The notes beneath the pieces are model-generated. The model worked only from the letters and a program-made list of their open reading frames with translations, had not been told where the DNA came from and did no database searches. DNA of 64,000 nucleotides, taken from the NCBI GenBank assembly GCA_963730305.1, contig CAVSRB010000003.1:372001-436000 (forward strand). Reading direction: 5' to 3'. Of this stretch, positions 18,770 through 28,300 are shown in pieces. Origin of the DNA: CAMYMQ01 sp963730305 (GTDB lineage: Bacteria; Pseudomonadota; Alphaproteobacteria; Bin65). Numbering within the stretch: the first letter of the stretch is position 1; every line of letters starts with the position of its first letter. Both the position numbers and the translations under genes were made by a program.

Positions 18770-19773
18770 CCGCCTGCCTCTCGAACTCCGCTCGATCGTC
18801 GCCACGGGGATTGTCGATCGTCTCGATCTCCGCGGCGTACACGAGGATGTCGGCCGCCGGCAAATTCTCCAGAAGCCTCGCTTCGTCGCTCTCGTCACCG
18901 CGGTGGAGGACGACATGCTCGTCGAGTTCTCCGTCACCGCCGCCCAGCATGTACCGGTGTGAGACATGATTCGGTGCCGGCGCGCGCTCGATAAGGCCGC
19001 GACAACGCTCGTCCAGCACTTCCGCTAGATGCGCGTGGAATTCGGGCGAGAAATGCCACTGGTCGATAAGAGCCCGTTCCGGCCCACCGAAACCCGTCAT
19101 CAGGTCGGTCAGGTCCAGCACCTCGCAACCATAAGCGTTCATAACTGGCAGCACGGCAGCATTCATCGCCGCGAGGCACTCGTCCCAATTCTCGATGGGC
19201 CGATAGCCGCCAGCGTGGAAGGTAGTGCCAACATAGCGCTTCGGCACCACCGGCAGGGTCAGCCAGACGACGTCGCGACGGCGGCGGCGGAAATAGGAGA
19301 CCAGGCGCCGCGCCCGTTCGGCAAACGCGTTCGGCGATACGGAAAGCTTGTTGGCGACGAAGAGGTCGACCAGCTTGCGCGCACTGAATTCAAAATCAGT
19401 CTGAACCGCTCCCCCGACCCTGACCGCGTAGCTTGCGCTCGACATAGTCGAGGAAGTGGCGCTTGTTGATCAGCGTCTCCCAGATGCCGTCCACCACGAC
19501 CACTACGGCGGGATCCGTCAGCGCGAGGCGCACGATATTGCTTTGAACGGTTCCGCCACGAAAATGATCGGGAATATGAACAACGTCGTAGGCAGGCCCG
19601 AGTGCTTGTCAGGGCCGCCTTTCGCCAGAGATGGGGAAAGTAAAATCGTATCCGTACCGGACAGCGTAGCTGTCGCTCGTGTAGTAGGTGTCGAATACGC
19701 GGGAATCGCCGAGCACTATACATTCGGCAGCGCCCCGCGCACTGTAGGTCGACGGTCCGGATTCCTGTTTCAA
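18766..19773 (-). CDS. SGNH/GDSL-like hydrolase or acyltransferase, frameshifted
   Basis: A TTG at 19773 (overlapping the acetyltransferase stop) leads to CIVLGDSRVFDTYY, the SGNH block I with the catalytic Ser in GDSR. The next frame gives ALGPAYDVVHIPDHFRGG and VVVVVDGIWETLINKRHFLDYV. The last frame holds ALIDQWHFSPEFHAHLAEVL, where D-x-x-H matches block V (Asp/His of the triad). Frame changes lie near 19640 and 19450-19480. The exact 3' end is uncertain (18766 if the reading enters the frame that overlaps the next start; 18696 otherwise). Such proteins in glycan loci add or remove O-acyl groups. Confidence 0.6.
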
Positions 19774-20340
19774 GTCGGAGCGCTCAAGGGTTCCAGGATT
19801 CCATCCACGAGTCGATAGCGCTGACCCGTGCGTGAGCAGGTGAGATCATCGCCCAACCGTTCGCCAGCATGGCTGACCCAGCCGATCCTCTTTGCGGGCA
19901 CCCCGACCATCAACGCGAAGTCGGACACGTCGTGGCTCACAACGGCGCCCGCCCCAATCATCGCATAGGCGCCCACGGTGACGCCGCAAATGACGGTGCA
20001 GTTTGCCCCCAGCGTGGCGCCGCGCTTGACCAGGGTCGGGCGGAATTCCGATTTGCGCTCGATCTCGGCCCGGGGGTTGATGACGTTGGTGAAGACCATG
20101 GACGGACCACAGAACACGCCGTCTTCGAGTGTCACTCGGTCATATACCGAGACGTTGTTCTGCACCTTGACCCGGTCGCCGATGACCGCGCTGTTGCCAC
20201 GAACACGTTCTGGCCGAGCGAACAGTTCCGGCCGATCACGGCCCGGCGCTGACATGGGTCCAGTGCCAAATGCTGGTCCCCTCTCCGATCGTAGCCCCCT
20301 CGTCGACGATGGCCGTCGGGTGCACCTCATGGCGCCGCAT
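19770..20340 (-). CDS. wbpD: WbpD/WlbB-like UDP-sugar 3-N-acetyltransferase (left-handed beta-helix)
   Basis: The ATG at 20340 gives MRRHEVHPTAIVDEGATIGEG. Frame changes near 20245 and 20210, each equivalent to one missing base, restore VIGRNCSLGQNVFVGNSAVIGD. KVQNNVSVYDRVTLEDGVFC, PSMVFTNVINPRAEI, TLVKRGATLGANCTVICG and MVGVPAKRIGWVSHAGERL follow. These hexapeptide repeats match WbpD/WlbB almost motif for motif. Known enzymes acetylate UDP-2-acetamido-3-amino-glucuronic acid using acetyl-CoA. Next to a WbpB-like dehydrogenase and two genes from a WbpE-like aminotransferase, it completes the 3-amino-uronic acid route. Confidence 0.85.
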
Positions 20341-21300
20341 CTCCGCGCGCGACCAGGCCGGCCGCAACGCCGGATGATAGTCGCCACGCAGGCCGACTGG
20401 CTTGCCATCGCGAATTCTCGAAAGCGAGTTCGATCGACGGGCGTGCGTCTTCGAGGCCGAAGCCGTCGCCGGATAGGATTTCGTTGTAGCTCGCCGTGTG
20501 CAGGTCCGTAAAGCCGTCGGAAAATTCGAGTTCCTCGTCTTCGAGATGCGGATCGAGCGATAGGTCGTCTTGCCGGCCTCGCGGGCGGGCTCGGGCAGAT
20601 CGCGCATATCGATGGACAAGAGCCACCTCACCCTGGCGCTCTGCGAACTCGAGGCCCGCCCCAGCGTCGATGTATGGGCAGTGGACCTCAACATGGCGGG
20701 CCGCCCGAACACGAAACACAGCATGTCGAAGAAATGGATTCCGATGTTGGTCGAGATGCCGCCCGACTTGCGCTCTGATCGCCCTTCCATGAGACGTGAT
20801 ACCAGCGCCCGCGCGAGGTGATGTAGGTCAGGTCGACGTAGAGGTTCCGCGCTGCTGGCGGCCTCGCTCCTGTTCGCGAAGCGGATCGGTCGGGTGAAAC
20901 CGCAATTGGAGGATGGTGTTGATTCGATTTTCGGCCTCGGCCTCGATCTCGGCAAGCGTCGACGTTCCAAGGGTTCAGTACCAGCGGCTTCTCGCAGATG
21001 GCATGGGGCGGGGCTCGCAGCGCGAGCCGGATATGGGCGTCGTGGAAATGATTGGGCGAACAGATGGATAGTAGTCGATGCCGCGCCCGCCGGCGCGCCT
21101 TGTCGATCGCCCGGTCGAACCGCTCGAACTCGGTGAAGAACTTCGGCGTCGGGAAAATAGCTGTCCATGACCCCGACATTGTCGTGGGGGTCCAGCGCGG
21201 CGACGAGCCGGTTGCCAGTATCCTTGATCGCGCGCAGATGACGCGGCGCCACATAGCCGGCGGCGCCGATCAGGGCGAAACGAAGCGGTTCGTTCGACAC
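20327..21300 (-). CDS. wbpB: Gfo/Idh/MocA oxidoreductase, WbpB/WlbA-like, frameshifted
   Basis: A GTG at 21300 with GGAGAGG upstream begins SNEPLRFALIGAAGYVAPRHL, a near-exact WlbA/WbpB N-terminus. VAALDPHDNVGVMDSYFPDAE, a later NIGIHFFDMLCFVFG, GLEFAERQGEVALVH and FSDGFTDLHTASYNEILSG are also characteristic, but lie in alternating frames (several changes between 21160 and 20400). Its stop lies 14 bases inside the wbpD-like gene. Known homologues oxidise UDP-GlcNAc uronic acid at C3 before WbpE transamination. No wbpA-like UDP-GlcNAc 6-dehydrogenase is in the window. Confidence 0.8.
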
Positions 21301-21302
21301 GC

Positions 21303-22055
21303 CTACACCTCTCCATCTCGTCCAATGGCGCCGGGCCCCCGGGCGTCGCGGTAGGGTTCGCAATTGCGCGACAGCGCGGCCGCCAGAACGGCGTCGCGGT
21401 CCCCGCGGAAGCCGTCGAGCGTCGGCACCGGCCCCGCGCCGTCGCCCGCGGGTCCACCATATCGGGTGGGTCAGCAGTTGAAGCGCCCGGCCGCGCCGCG
21501 ACCGCTTCGTGGGCCAGCGGATGGCCGTGGTGCCACCCGCCCCGGCTATCCGAGCAATAGCCCATTTCCGCAAAGAAGCACGGCTCGTACGCATGGGCGG
21601 CCGGCGAGCCGGCCGGCCCGGCCCTTGCAGCGACGGCCGGGCGGTGGAAGCTGACCGTCTCGACCGGCGCGCCGATGATCGTCTCCAGAGCGGCGCATTC
21701 CTCCGCGCAAGCCGCTTCCAGCGCGCCATCTTCGCCGGGACTAGAGCGACGCGTCGAGGTGCAGGCCGACTTCGTGTCCCAGGTCGGCAATCCGGCGCAG
21801 GTCGCTGCGGTTCGCCTCGGACCAGGGATTGTACATTTCGGTGCGCAACAGCACGAAGTAGTGGCCGGCGACACCCAGCGACGCCTCGACCTCGGCGACC
21901 CGCACCGCCGCCTGGATCGACATGTCCAGATCGTGGCGCAGGATGAGGTGCCGCGCCGCCGGATCGGCGTCCGCATAGCCGACCGCGGCGTAGCCGCGGT
22001 CGAAGAAGGCCCGCAGCAAGGCTGCGTAACCGTCGAGTGTGAAGTCCTGCGCCAT
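21303..22055 (-). CDS. Polysaccharide-deacetylase-like protein, frameshifted
   Basis: From ATG 22055 the frame reads LRHDLDMSIQAAVRVAEVE, with the metal-binding HD pair in RHDLD, then HYFVLLRTEMYN and DLGHEVGLHLDAS. Frame changes after 21745 give ECAALETIIGAPVETVSFHRP (second metal-ligand region), PCFFAEMGYCSDSRGGWHHG and a C-terminus stopping at 21303 just before the WbpB-like GTG. The RHDxD, GLHLDAS and SFHRP motifs fit a divergent NodB-homology fold. It is placed between wbpB- and wbpE-like genes, so deacetylation of the diacetamido uronic acid is plausible but unproven. Confidence 0.65.
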
Positions 22056-22066
22056 CGGCGCGCCGG

Positions 22067-23245
22067 TCAGCCCGTGATCGCCGCTCTGACCGCCGCGCCG
22101 ATGCGGTGGGCGACGTCTTCGCGCATGTAGCCGTGCATCGGCAGCGCCAGCACCCGGTCGGCGAGCGCTTCGCTCACCGGCATCGAGCCGGGGCCCTTGC
22201 CATAGGGTGCATAGGGCGGCTGGAAATGCATCGGCTTTGGGTAATAGATCGCGGTCGGGATGTCGGCCGCGTTCAGCCGCGCCTGAACTCCATCGCGATC
22301 GTCGACCTGGATGGTGTATTGCGCGAAGGCGCTCACCCGTCCGTCGACCCGCATCGGCGTCACGGCGACCTCGGCCAGGTAGTCGTCGTAGAGGTCGGCG
22401 AGCGCGTTGCGCGCCGCGATCTCGCCCTCGAGCGCGGGCAGCTTCGCCAGCAGCACGGCCGCCTGCAGCGAATCCAACCGGGCGTTCAGCCCGACCCGCT
22501 CGACCGCGTAGCGCTCGACGCCCTGCCCGTGGACCCGGATCGATACCAGTGTCGCCGCCATTTCGGCATCGTCGGTGAAGATCGCGCCGCCGTCGCCATA
22601 ACAGCCGAGCGGCTTGGCCGGGAAGAAGCTGGTCGCGGTGACCGGAGCGAGTGCACCGACCCGCTTGTTGCCCATCGACCCGCCGAAGCTCTGCGCCGCG
22701 TCCGAGAGCAGGAACAGGCCCTCGCGTTCGGCGATCGGCGCGATCGCGTCATAGTCCGCCGGCAGCCCGAACAGGTCGACCGGCACCACCGCTTTCGGCG
22801 TCAACTTCCCTTCCGCCTTGACCTCGGCGATGCGCGCTTCGAGGTCGGCCGGATCGATGTTGTAGGTGCGAGGGTCGACGTCGACGAAGACCGGAGAAGC
22901 GCCGAGCAGGAGCGGCACCTCGGCCGTGGCCGTGAAGGTGAAGGCCGGCAGGAAGACGGCGTCGCCCGGGCCGATGCCGGCCGCCATCAGCGGCGCCACC
23001 AGCGCGTCCGTGCCGCTCGACACGCCGACCGCGTGCCGGGCTCCGGCGAAGTCGGCGAGCGCCGCCTCGAGCTCCTCGATCTCCGGGCCGAGGATGAAGC
23101 GGCCGTGACGGAAGACCTCGCCCACGCGGGGGCCGATAACGTCCTTCAACGCCGCATACTGCGCCTTGATGCCGGCGAACTCGAGTTCGGGCACATCCGC
23201 ATCCGGCAGCAGCAGGGGCGTCCCCTCCGTGTTCAGCGTATCCAC
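22067..23245 (-). CDS. wbpE: WbpE/WlbC-like UDP-sugar aminotransferase (DegT/DnrJ family), intact
   Basis: Intact PLP aminotransferase with ELEFAGIKAQYAALKD near the N-terminus, VSSGTDALVAPLMAAGIG, LFLLSDAAQSFGG and SFFPAKPLGCYGDGGAIF, where the Lys near residue 211 holds PLP, then YTIQVDDRDGVQ and IYYPKPMHFQPPY. The motif order and length (~390 aa) match WbpE. The GTG at 23245 is chosen because an upstream in-frame ATG (23389) lies deep inside the preceding gene. Expected reaction: glutamate-dependent transamination at C3 of a UDP-3-keto-uronic acid made by the WbpB-like enzyme. Confidence 0.9.
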   Translation of the reverse strand: MDTLNTEGTPLLLPDADVPELEFAGIKAQYAALKDVIGPRVGEVFRHGRFILGPEIEELEAALADFAGARHAVGVSSGTDALVAPLMAAGIGPGDAVFLPAFTFTATAEVPLLLGASPVFVDVDPRTYNIDPADLEARIAEVKAEGKLTPKAVVPVDLFGLPADYDAIAPIAEREGLFLLSDAAQSFGGSMGNKRVGALAPVTATSFFPAKPLGCYGDGGAIFTDDAEMAATLVSIRVHGQGVERYAVERVGLNARLDSLQAAVLLAKLPALEGEIAARNALADLYDDYLAEVAVTPMRVDGRVSAFAQYTIQVDDRDGVQARLNAADIPTAIYYPKPMHFQPPYAPYGKGPGSMPVSEALADRVLALPMHGYMREDVAHRIGAAVRAAITG

Positions 23246-23252
23246 CTGTGAT

Positions 23253-24916
23253 CTATCCGTTGGTTGTTGACGGCCGCCCGCCATCCCAGCGCAGGCCCTT
23301 GCTTTCCAGATAGTCGGCCACGTGCCAGACGAAAGCGCTGTAATGGCCTCGACGGTCGCGCGCAACCCGCCCGTACGGCCATGCCGCATACGCGCAAGTC
23401 GCGGCCATCCAATAGTCCAGGTAGCGCTTCTCGAATCGGTGCCAGCGCTCCCGGCCGAGAGGTGCGTGCAAGGCCTTGGCGAGGAAGCGAACCGGCCGCA
23501 TCCAGCCCGGCCGGATCCGCGTCGGATTGACCGGGATGTCCTGCCACACGCCCCCCCAGTTGTCCCGGTGCAGAACGTCGCGGTAGAGCGCTTCGCCCTT
23601 CTTGGCAGCGAGCGGCGCGCGCGCCCAGAAATCCATGTAGGCCCGGTCCCACAGCGGCAGGCGCCAGTCCAGGCCTAGATACTCGTAGATGCGCTGGCCG
23701 TTCAGCACATATTTGCTCTGCCGGTCCTGGAACTCGCAATATTCGAAGATGCCGTGGTCGCCGGCGGGATCGTCGGGCAAGCCGCCCAGTTTGCCGATCT
23801 CCGCCCGGATCAGGCCGCCAATCTCGTCCAGCCGGTCTCGGGTCTGCAGCGATTCCCAATGCTTGTAGTGTTTGGCGAGCAGGGCGTCGACGATGCGCGC
23901 CACGCGCGTCTCCGCGCTTCCGCCCGGCTCGAACAGCGATTTAGGCACATGGTTGCCGGCGATGAAGTCGCCCGCCTGCCCGTTGACCACGATGGTCTCC
24001 CGGTCGAGCCCGTGGTCGGCCAGCATCACCGTCAGCATGCGGTATTCCTGCGGGAAATGCATGCCGGTGAGGCTGTCGGAATAGGCCTTGTAGCGCCCGT
24101 AATCCGGATCGTGGAAGGTCCGGCGCATCGTCCCCTGGGTATAGGGCACGAACGTCCAGTCGTAGCCGAGCCGCCGCGCGATCGTGCGGCTGGTCACCGC
24201 CTCGCGATTGCCGGCGAGGCCGTAGGAGACGCAGCGGACATTGTCGTAGCCGGCCTCCTTCAGCCCCGACGCGACGAAACGCGAATCGAGCCCCGCCGAG
24301 AGCGGCACCAGGATCGGGCGGCCGCCGGCGCCGGCGATCAGATCCTCGATCAGCCGGCGATTTAGCGCGGACAAGCGGCTCGACGAGGTCCTCGGGCGCG
24401 GCATCGTCCGGGAGCCAGGGCGTCCAGCGGTGATAGCGCGCTTGCCGCGGACCGTCCGCGTCGATCCACAGATACTCGCCCGGGACCGAGCTGGCGGCCG
24501 CCGGATAGAGCGTCGCGTCGCCGAACGGTGAAGCCGGACAGCGCCACCGCCCGGGCCATGACCGGATCGACGTCCGCCGGACCAAGACCGAGCCGCGCCT
24601 CCAGCGCCGGCCCGTCGTGGGTGACCAGCAACCGCCGTCACCGTCGCGCGCCCAGATCAGCGGATAGGACCGGACCGGGTCGGAGGCGGCCAGCGCCCAA
24701 TCCGGCTGCCGACGATCAGGGAGAAATGGCCGTCCAGTCCGATCGAGCCAGGCCCGCGACCGTTGCCTCGGTCAGGCCGGCGGCTTCGGCCGGCGAGCGC
24801 CTCGGGCGTCCGCCCATGCACATGGCCGCGGAACTACATCGCGCCTGCGCCCGGACGGATAGCGCGCGCCAGCCGAAGCGCGGCTCGATCAGCACGTTGA
24901 CCGGCAAAGTGCTCAT
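23253..24916 (-). CDS. Asparagine-synthetase-like ATP-pyrophosphatase without the Cys2 glutaminase nucleophile
   Basis: Starts MSTLPVNVLIEPRFGWR instead of MC, so the N-terminal AsnB-like domain (LLVTHDGPALEARLG and SSVPGEYLWIDADG) lacks a glutaminase nucleophile. The second domain has RPILVPLSAGLDSRFVASGL, a PP-loop variant typical of asparagine-synthase-related proteins, plus VVNGQAGDFIAGNHV. Frame changes cluster between 24370 and 24720; the rest is open to 23253. This is the arrangement of beta-lactam-synthetase-like and lasso-type AsnB homologues, which adenylate a carboxylate for intramolecular or peptide amide formation. Its neighbour is an ATP-grasp ligase. A non-ammonia amidation is inferred. 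Confidence 0.75.
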
Positions 24917-24968
24917 TAGCGAAACGTCCGAAACCAGCGCTATTTACTAGCAATCTGTTCGGATGGCT

Positions 24969-26066
24969 CTAAGCAACCCGCCCTTCGATTTCGGCGACGC
25001 GCTGATCGCGCGTTATCACGAGCGGCACATCGACGCCGCGTAGGAAGACCCAGCCGGGGTCGAGGTCATAAACGCCGCGCGGCAGAACGACACTGGGATG
25101 CATCGCCAGCTGTAGATAGAGGCTGAACTGAGAATACTTGCCGACCCTGTCGAACTGTGGCGAGGTCATGGGAAAGCGGCCGATATTGATCTCGGTGACA
25201 TAGGGCGTGCCCGCTACGTCGCATTTGAGGTCGGCCTGATAGAGCCCGTGCGGCTTGAGGTCGAACGCTCGGCAAACAGCCTCGACGGCGTCGATCGTCG
25301 CTTCAATTGGTTCCCGTTCGTCGATCGTGCGGCTCACCTTTGGCGTCGAGCCCATCATGGACAGCGAAACGTCCTCCGCCCAGTACGCCAGACGCTCGTA
25401 TACCTTAGCGACGCACATCTCGCCATCCTGGAACAGCACTGACACGCAGAAGTCGCGCCCTGGAAGGAACGGCGCCAGCACGAAATCGGTCGCTTCCACG
25501 CCGCGCAACTCTTGCCATAGATCAATCCATCGCAGCGCCTGCAACTCCGTGTGCAACCAAGTAGCACCTTGCGACCCCGCGCCGGAGCGCAGCCGGATCC
25601 AAAACCTTTCATCCTCGCCAAGTTGGAGCTTGTCGATCGCTGCACCCACGCCATCGCGGGATTTGATCGGGATATTCGGAACCGTACGGCAGCCTTGCGA
25701 GCGCAGCAGGTCGAAGAAGCCGAACTTGTCCTGAACCGCGTCGATTTGCTCGGCCGGCGGCAGCAGGTGCCGACAGGGCAGCCGATGACGATTGGCGGAA
25801 AAGACAGCGGCCTCGATGTCGCTGTTCGCAATCAACACGTCGACACCATGTTTCTCGATCAGCCGGACATGGGCATCAACGAATTCCGGGCCATTCTTGG
25901 CTTTGGGCACCACGTAGAGATTCTTTAAGTCGGATTTTGCAAGCTCATAGGGATTGTAGTGGGTCCCGATGACTTCATATTCATGGGCGGTATCGAAACC
26001 GCGCAACGTGTTGACGAGGTTCAGGCTGCCTGTCCCGCCCATGGAGGTGATCAGAAGCTTCGGCAT
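24969..26066 (-). CDS. ATP-grasp ligase, copy 1, intact
   Basis: An intact 365-residue protein starting MPKLLITSMGGTGSLNLVN, a pre-ATP-grasp Rossmann-like domain. ATP-grasp elements follow: FWIRLRSGAGSQGATWL (nucleotide-binding loop), DFVLAPFLPGRDFCVSVLF, GLYQADLKCD and YVTEINIGRFPMTS (metal-binding Glu/Asn). ATP-grasp enzymes form carboxylate-amine or carboxylate-thiol bonds through an acylphosphate. A paralogue lies at 28301-29399 in the same operon. The substrate is unknown; the many acyl-activating neighbours suggest amino-acid or acyl attachment to an amine. Confidence 0.85.
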   Translation of the reverse strand: MPKLLITSMGGTGSLNLVNTLRGFDTAHEYEVIGTHYNPYELAKSDLKNLYVVPKAKNGPEFVDAHVRLIEKHGVDVLIANSDIEAAVFSANRHRLPCRHLLPPAEQIDAVQDKFGFFDLLRSQGCRTVPNIPIKSRDGVGAAIDKLQLGEDERFWIRLRSGAGSQGATWLHTELQALRWIDLWQELRGVEATDFVLAPFLPGRDFCVSVLFQDGEMCVAKVYERLAYWAEDVSLSMMGSTPKVSRTIDEREPIEATIDAVEAVCRAFDLKPHGLYQADLKCDVAGTPYVTEINIGRFPMTSPQFDRVGKYSQFSLYLQLAMHPSVVLPRGVYDLDPGWVFLRGVDVPLVITRDQRVAEIEGRVA

Positions 26067-26093
26067 ATCTTTCTCGGTTCGGGGTGTGAATAT

Positions 26094-27983
26094 CTATTCG
26101 GCGGCGCACGCGATCTGGGTGGGCGCCGGCGGGTCAAGCAGGGAACGGACCGCCACACTCCCCAGCCGCCCCGCGTCACCCGGCCCGAACACCCAATCCC
26201 GCAATAAGGTCTCGCGCGCCGCCGCCTTCGCTGCCCACTGGCGCCCAATCTCGGCCAGGTCCTGGTTCAGTGCGGCGACGACAGCATCGGCCCAATCCGG
26301 TTGTGTCAGATCGAAGAAGAAGAGCGCACGGCTCAGAGCCTCCCGCGCGCCGGGGCGCAGCGGCGTCATGGGATCGGCCAAAAAAAAGACCGGCACGCCG
26401 GCGCCGAGCGCCCAGCCCAGGGTGCTGAGTGGCGTTTCAAGCAGGATCACATCAGCGGCAGCGCGCAAGAAGCGAAAATCACCGGCCTTGAGCGTGCGCA
26501 CGGGCTGCGGCGGGGCGAAACCTTCAAGCAAAGGGTCGCCGTCGATATAGCGGCGTGTTGAATACAGCTTCATCACCGGCACACCATGCACCCGAGGCAA
26601 AACCTCATCAGCGATCGTTCGCTGGATGCGGTGCAAATGCGCGTCTTCCGGCGAGTGCGCGATCTTGCGCGTGTTGTTTTGGACCGATCGGCCCAGATAG
26701 ACGACGACCCGCTGCCCCGGCCATGCCCCCAGGCGCCTCCGCGCGACAATGCGTTGGAGGCGGCGCAACGGCACGTGCCGGGTCTGCGCAGGCAGCCCGA
26801 TCACCTCGAAACGGACTGGATCGAGCGCCGGCTCCTCCCGAAAGAAGGACACCGCTCTCGGGGCACAAGCAAGATAAACGGAGCCGTGAGCCGGCTCCGC
26901 CCAACGCCGGAGCACCTCATGAAATCGGGACAACCCCGCCGATACGCCGTGCTCAACAACGACAGTCGGCACGCCGCGCGCTGCGGCCTGGTCAGTCAGC
27001 ATGGTAAGCGGCAGGCCCGACACCGTATTGGTCACAATCACTGTCGGACCATTACCCGCCAGCCTCTCCGCAGCGTCCGCGGCGAGCCGCATGGTCGACC
27101 GCCACCGCCGCGACACTGATCGCAAACGCTCAGCCGCGATCTGCGCCAGCCGTTTCGTCTGGACCGCGACTCCACGCTCGGCCAGGGCGGCCTCAAGCGC
27201 CTGTTGCAGGTCAAGAGCGTTGGGAGCCGCCGGTTCGGGCTCTCCCGGCGCACCGAGCTTCGGGGTCGGCAGCAACGCGATCGAACAATCCGCCTCGATC
27301 AGATGGGGCAGCATTTCCCGGATCGCCTCGTTGTTCCGGGCGACGTAGACGCGCCCCGAGGACCGCTTCGGGCCAAGGACGGTGTGGGGGTGTAGTCGCA
27401 TCCGCCGCCAAAGCCGCTGTCCCGGTGACAAGTCCAGAAGGGAGAGAAGACGGTCGGACAGTAGGCCGCGATCGAAATCCCGTTCTAATGCCGACGTGTC
27501 GCGGTCGGGCGCATCGACAGTCTCGACGTCCAGTCCGTCCGCGAGCACGCGGAACAGCGTGTCAAAGGTGGCGACCTCAATGCCCGCGCCCGCCGGCGTC
27601 AGCTGGGGTACGCCCACGACGATCTTGCGACCGTCGGCGCGGGCAAACGCCTCAATCACCGCCTGCTTGAACGTGAGCAGCGATAGCAGCGACGCGACCG
27701 ACCGGCACAGCAGTGGTCGTAGACCGGGTGAACCGAGTTCGGCTGCAATCGCGGCGAAGCGTGGCTCCAGATCGAACGCCGCGTCGCGGCAGGCGAGACC
27801 GATGGCCGACGACCAGCCCACCGGCAAGGCATCGTCGGCCCACACGATCTTCTCGCCGCGGGCTTGCATGACTTCCGCGACCATCGGCGCGGTTGTGTGC
27901 CAAACGATCTGGCCGTCGGCAGCGGCTCGGACGCGGTCCGTATCGTCCATGCATTCGACAAGGGCGTGTACATTGGAGGTCAT
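26094..27983 (-). CDS. Uncharacterised 629-aa protein: short N-terminal module plus GT-B-like region
   Basis: Intact. I do not recognise a named family. Residues ~1-45 (HALVECMDDTDRVRAAADG, IVWHTTAP) closely resemble the start of the next upstream 102-residue protein. The C-terminal half looks like a GT-B-fold transferase related to capsule or CDP-glycerol transferases: GVPTVVVEHGVSAGLSRFHE, RFEVIGLP, VVVYLGRSVQNNTR and ADVILLETPLSTLGWALGAG, the last in the position of the donor-binding motif. It overlaps the 102-residue gene by ATGA. A transferase acting on the substrate bound by the shared N-terminal module is a reasonable guess only. Confidence 0.6.
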   Translation of the reverse strand: MTSNVHALVECMDDTDRVRAAADGQIVWHTTAPMVAEVMQARGEKIVWADDALPVGWSSAIGLACRDAAFDLEPRFAAIAAELGSPGLRPLLCRSVASLLSLLTFKQAVIEAFARADGRKIVVGVPQLTPAGAGIEVATFDTLFRVLADGLDVETVDAPDRDTSALERDFDRGLLSDRLLSLLDLSPGQRLWRRMRLHPHTVLGPKRSSGRVYVARNNEAIREMLPHLIEADCSIALLPTPKLGAPGEPEPAAPNALDLQQALEAALAERGVAVQTKRLAQIAAERLRSVSRRWRSTMRLAADAAERLAGNGPTVIVTNTVSGLPLTMLTDQAAARGVPTVVVEHGVSAGLSRFHEVLRRWAEPAHGSVYLACAPRAVSFFREEPALDPVRFEVIGLPAQTRHVPLRRLQRIVARRRLGAWPGQRVVVYLGRSVQNNTRKIAHSPEDAHLHRIQRTIADEVLPRVHGVPVMKLYSTRRYIDGDPLLEGFAPPQPVRTLKAGDFRFLRAAADVILLETPLSTLGWALGAGVPVFFLADPMTPLRPGAREALSRALFFFDLTQPDWADAVVAALNQDLAEIGRQWAAKAAARETLLRDWVFGPGDAGRLGSVAVRSLLDPPAPTQIACAAE

Positions 27984-28288
27984 GTGCCGGCGGTGCCTCC
28001 GGGTACCGGCACCGGGGCGTCCAACTTTTCGATCAACCCCGCCTCGGCGAAGCGGTCGAGATACATCCGAACGGTCGGAATCGGCAGCTCGAGTTCGAAT
28101 GCGATGTCGATCGCCGACTTATTGCCCTCAAGATTGAGCATGATCGCCTCAGTCTTGAGATTTAGGTCCCAATCTTCCCGCCAGTCGACCCACAGCGGCG
28201 ACGTGGTCCACCACACGATCGGGCCATGGGCGACTGCCCGCGTGAGCTTGACGTCATCGAGGCATTCGATCAGCGCATGAGTGGTCAT
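27980..28288 (-). CDS. 102-aa protein: shared N-terminal module plus winged-helix segment
   Basis: MTTHALIECLDDVKLTRAV and IVWWTTSPLWVDW match the first ~45 residues of the 629-residue neighbour. Residues ~50-95 (EGNKSAIDIAFELELPIPTV, YLDRFAEAGLIEKL) form a winged-helix-like segment of the kind found at the C-terminus of DUF4910 proteins, one of which is encoded three genes upstream. Small two-module proteins of this sort could serve as substrate- or peptide-recognition subunits. The start at 28288 is 13 bases after the ATP-grasp stop, so it is co-translated. Intact. Confidence 0.65.
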   Translation of the reverse strand: MTTHALIECLDDVKLTRAVAHGPIVWWTTSPLWVDWREDWDLNLKTEAIMLNLEGNKSAIDIAFELELPIPTVRMYLDRFAEAGLIEKLDAPVPVPGGTAGT

Positions 28289-28300
28289 GATCGCGCCGTG

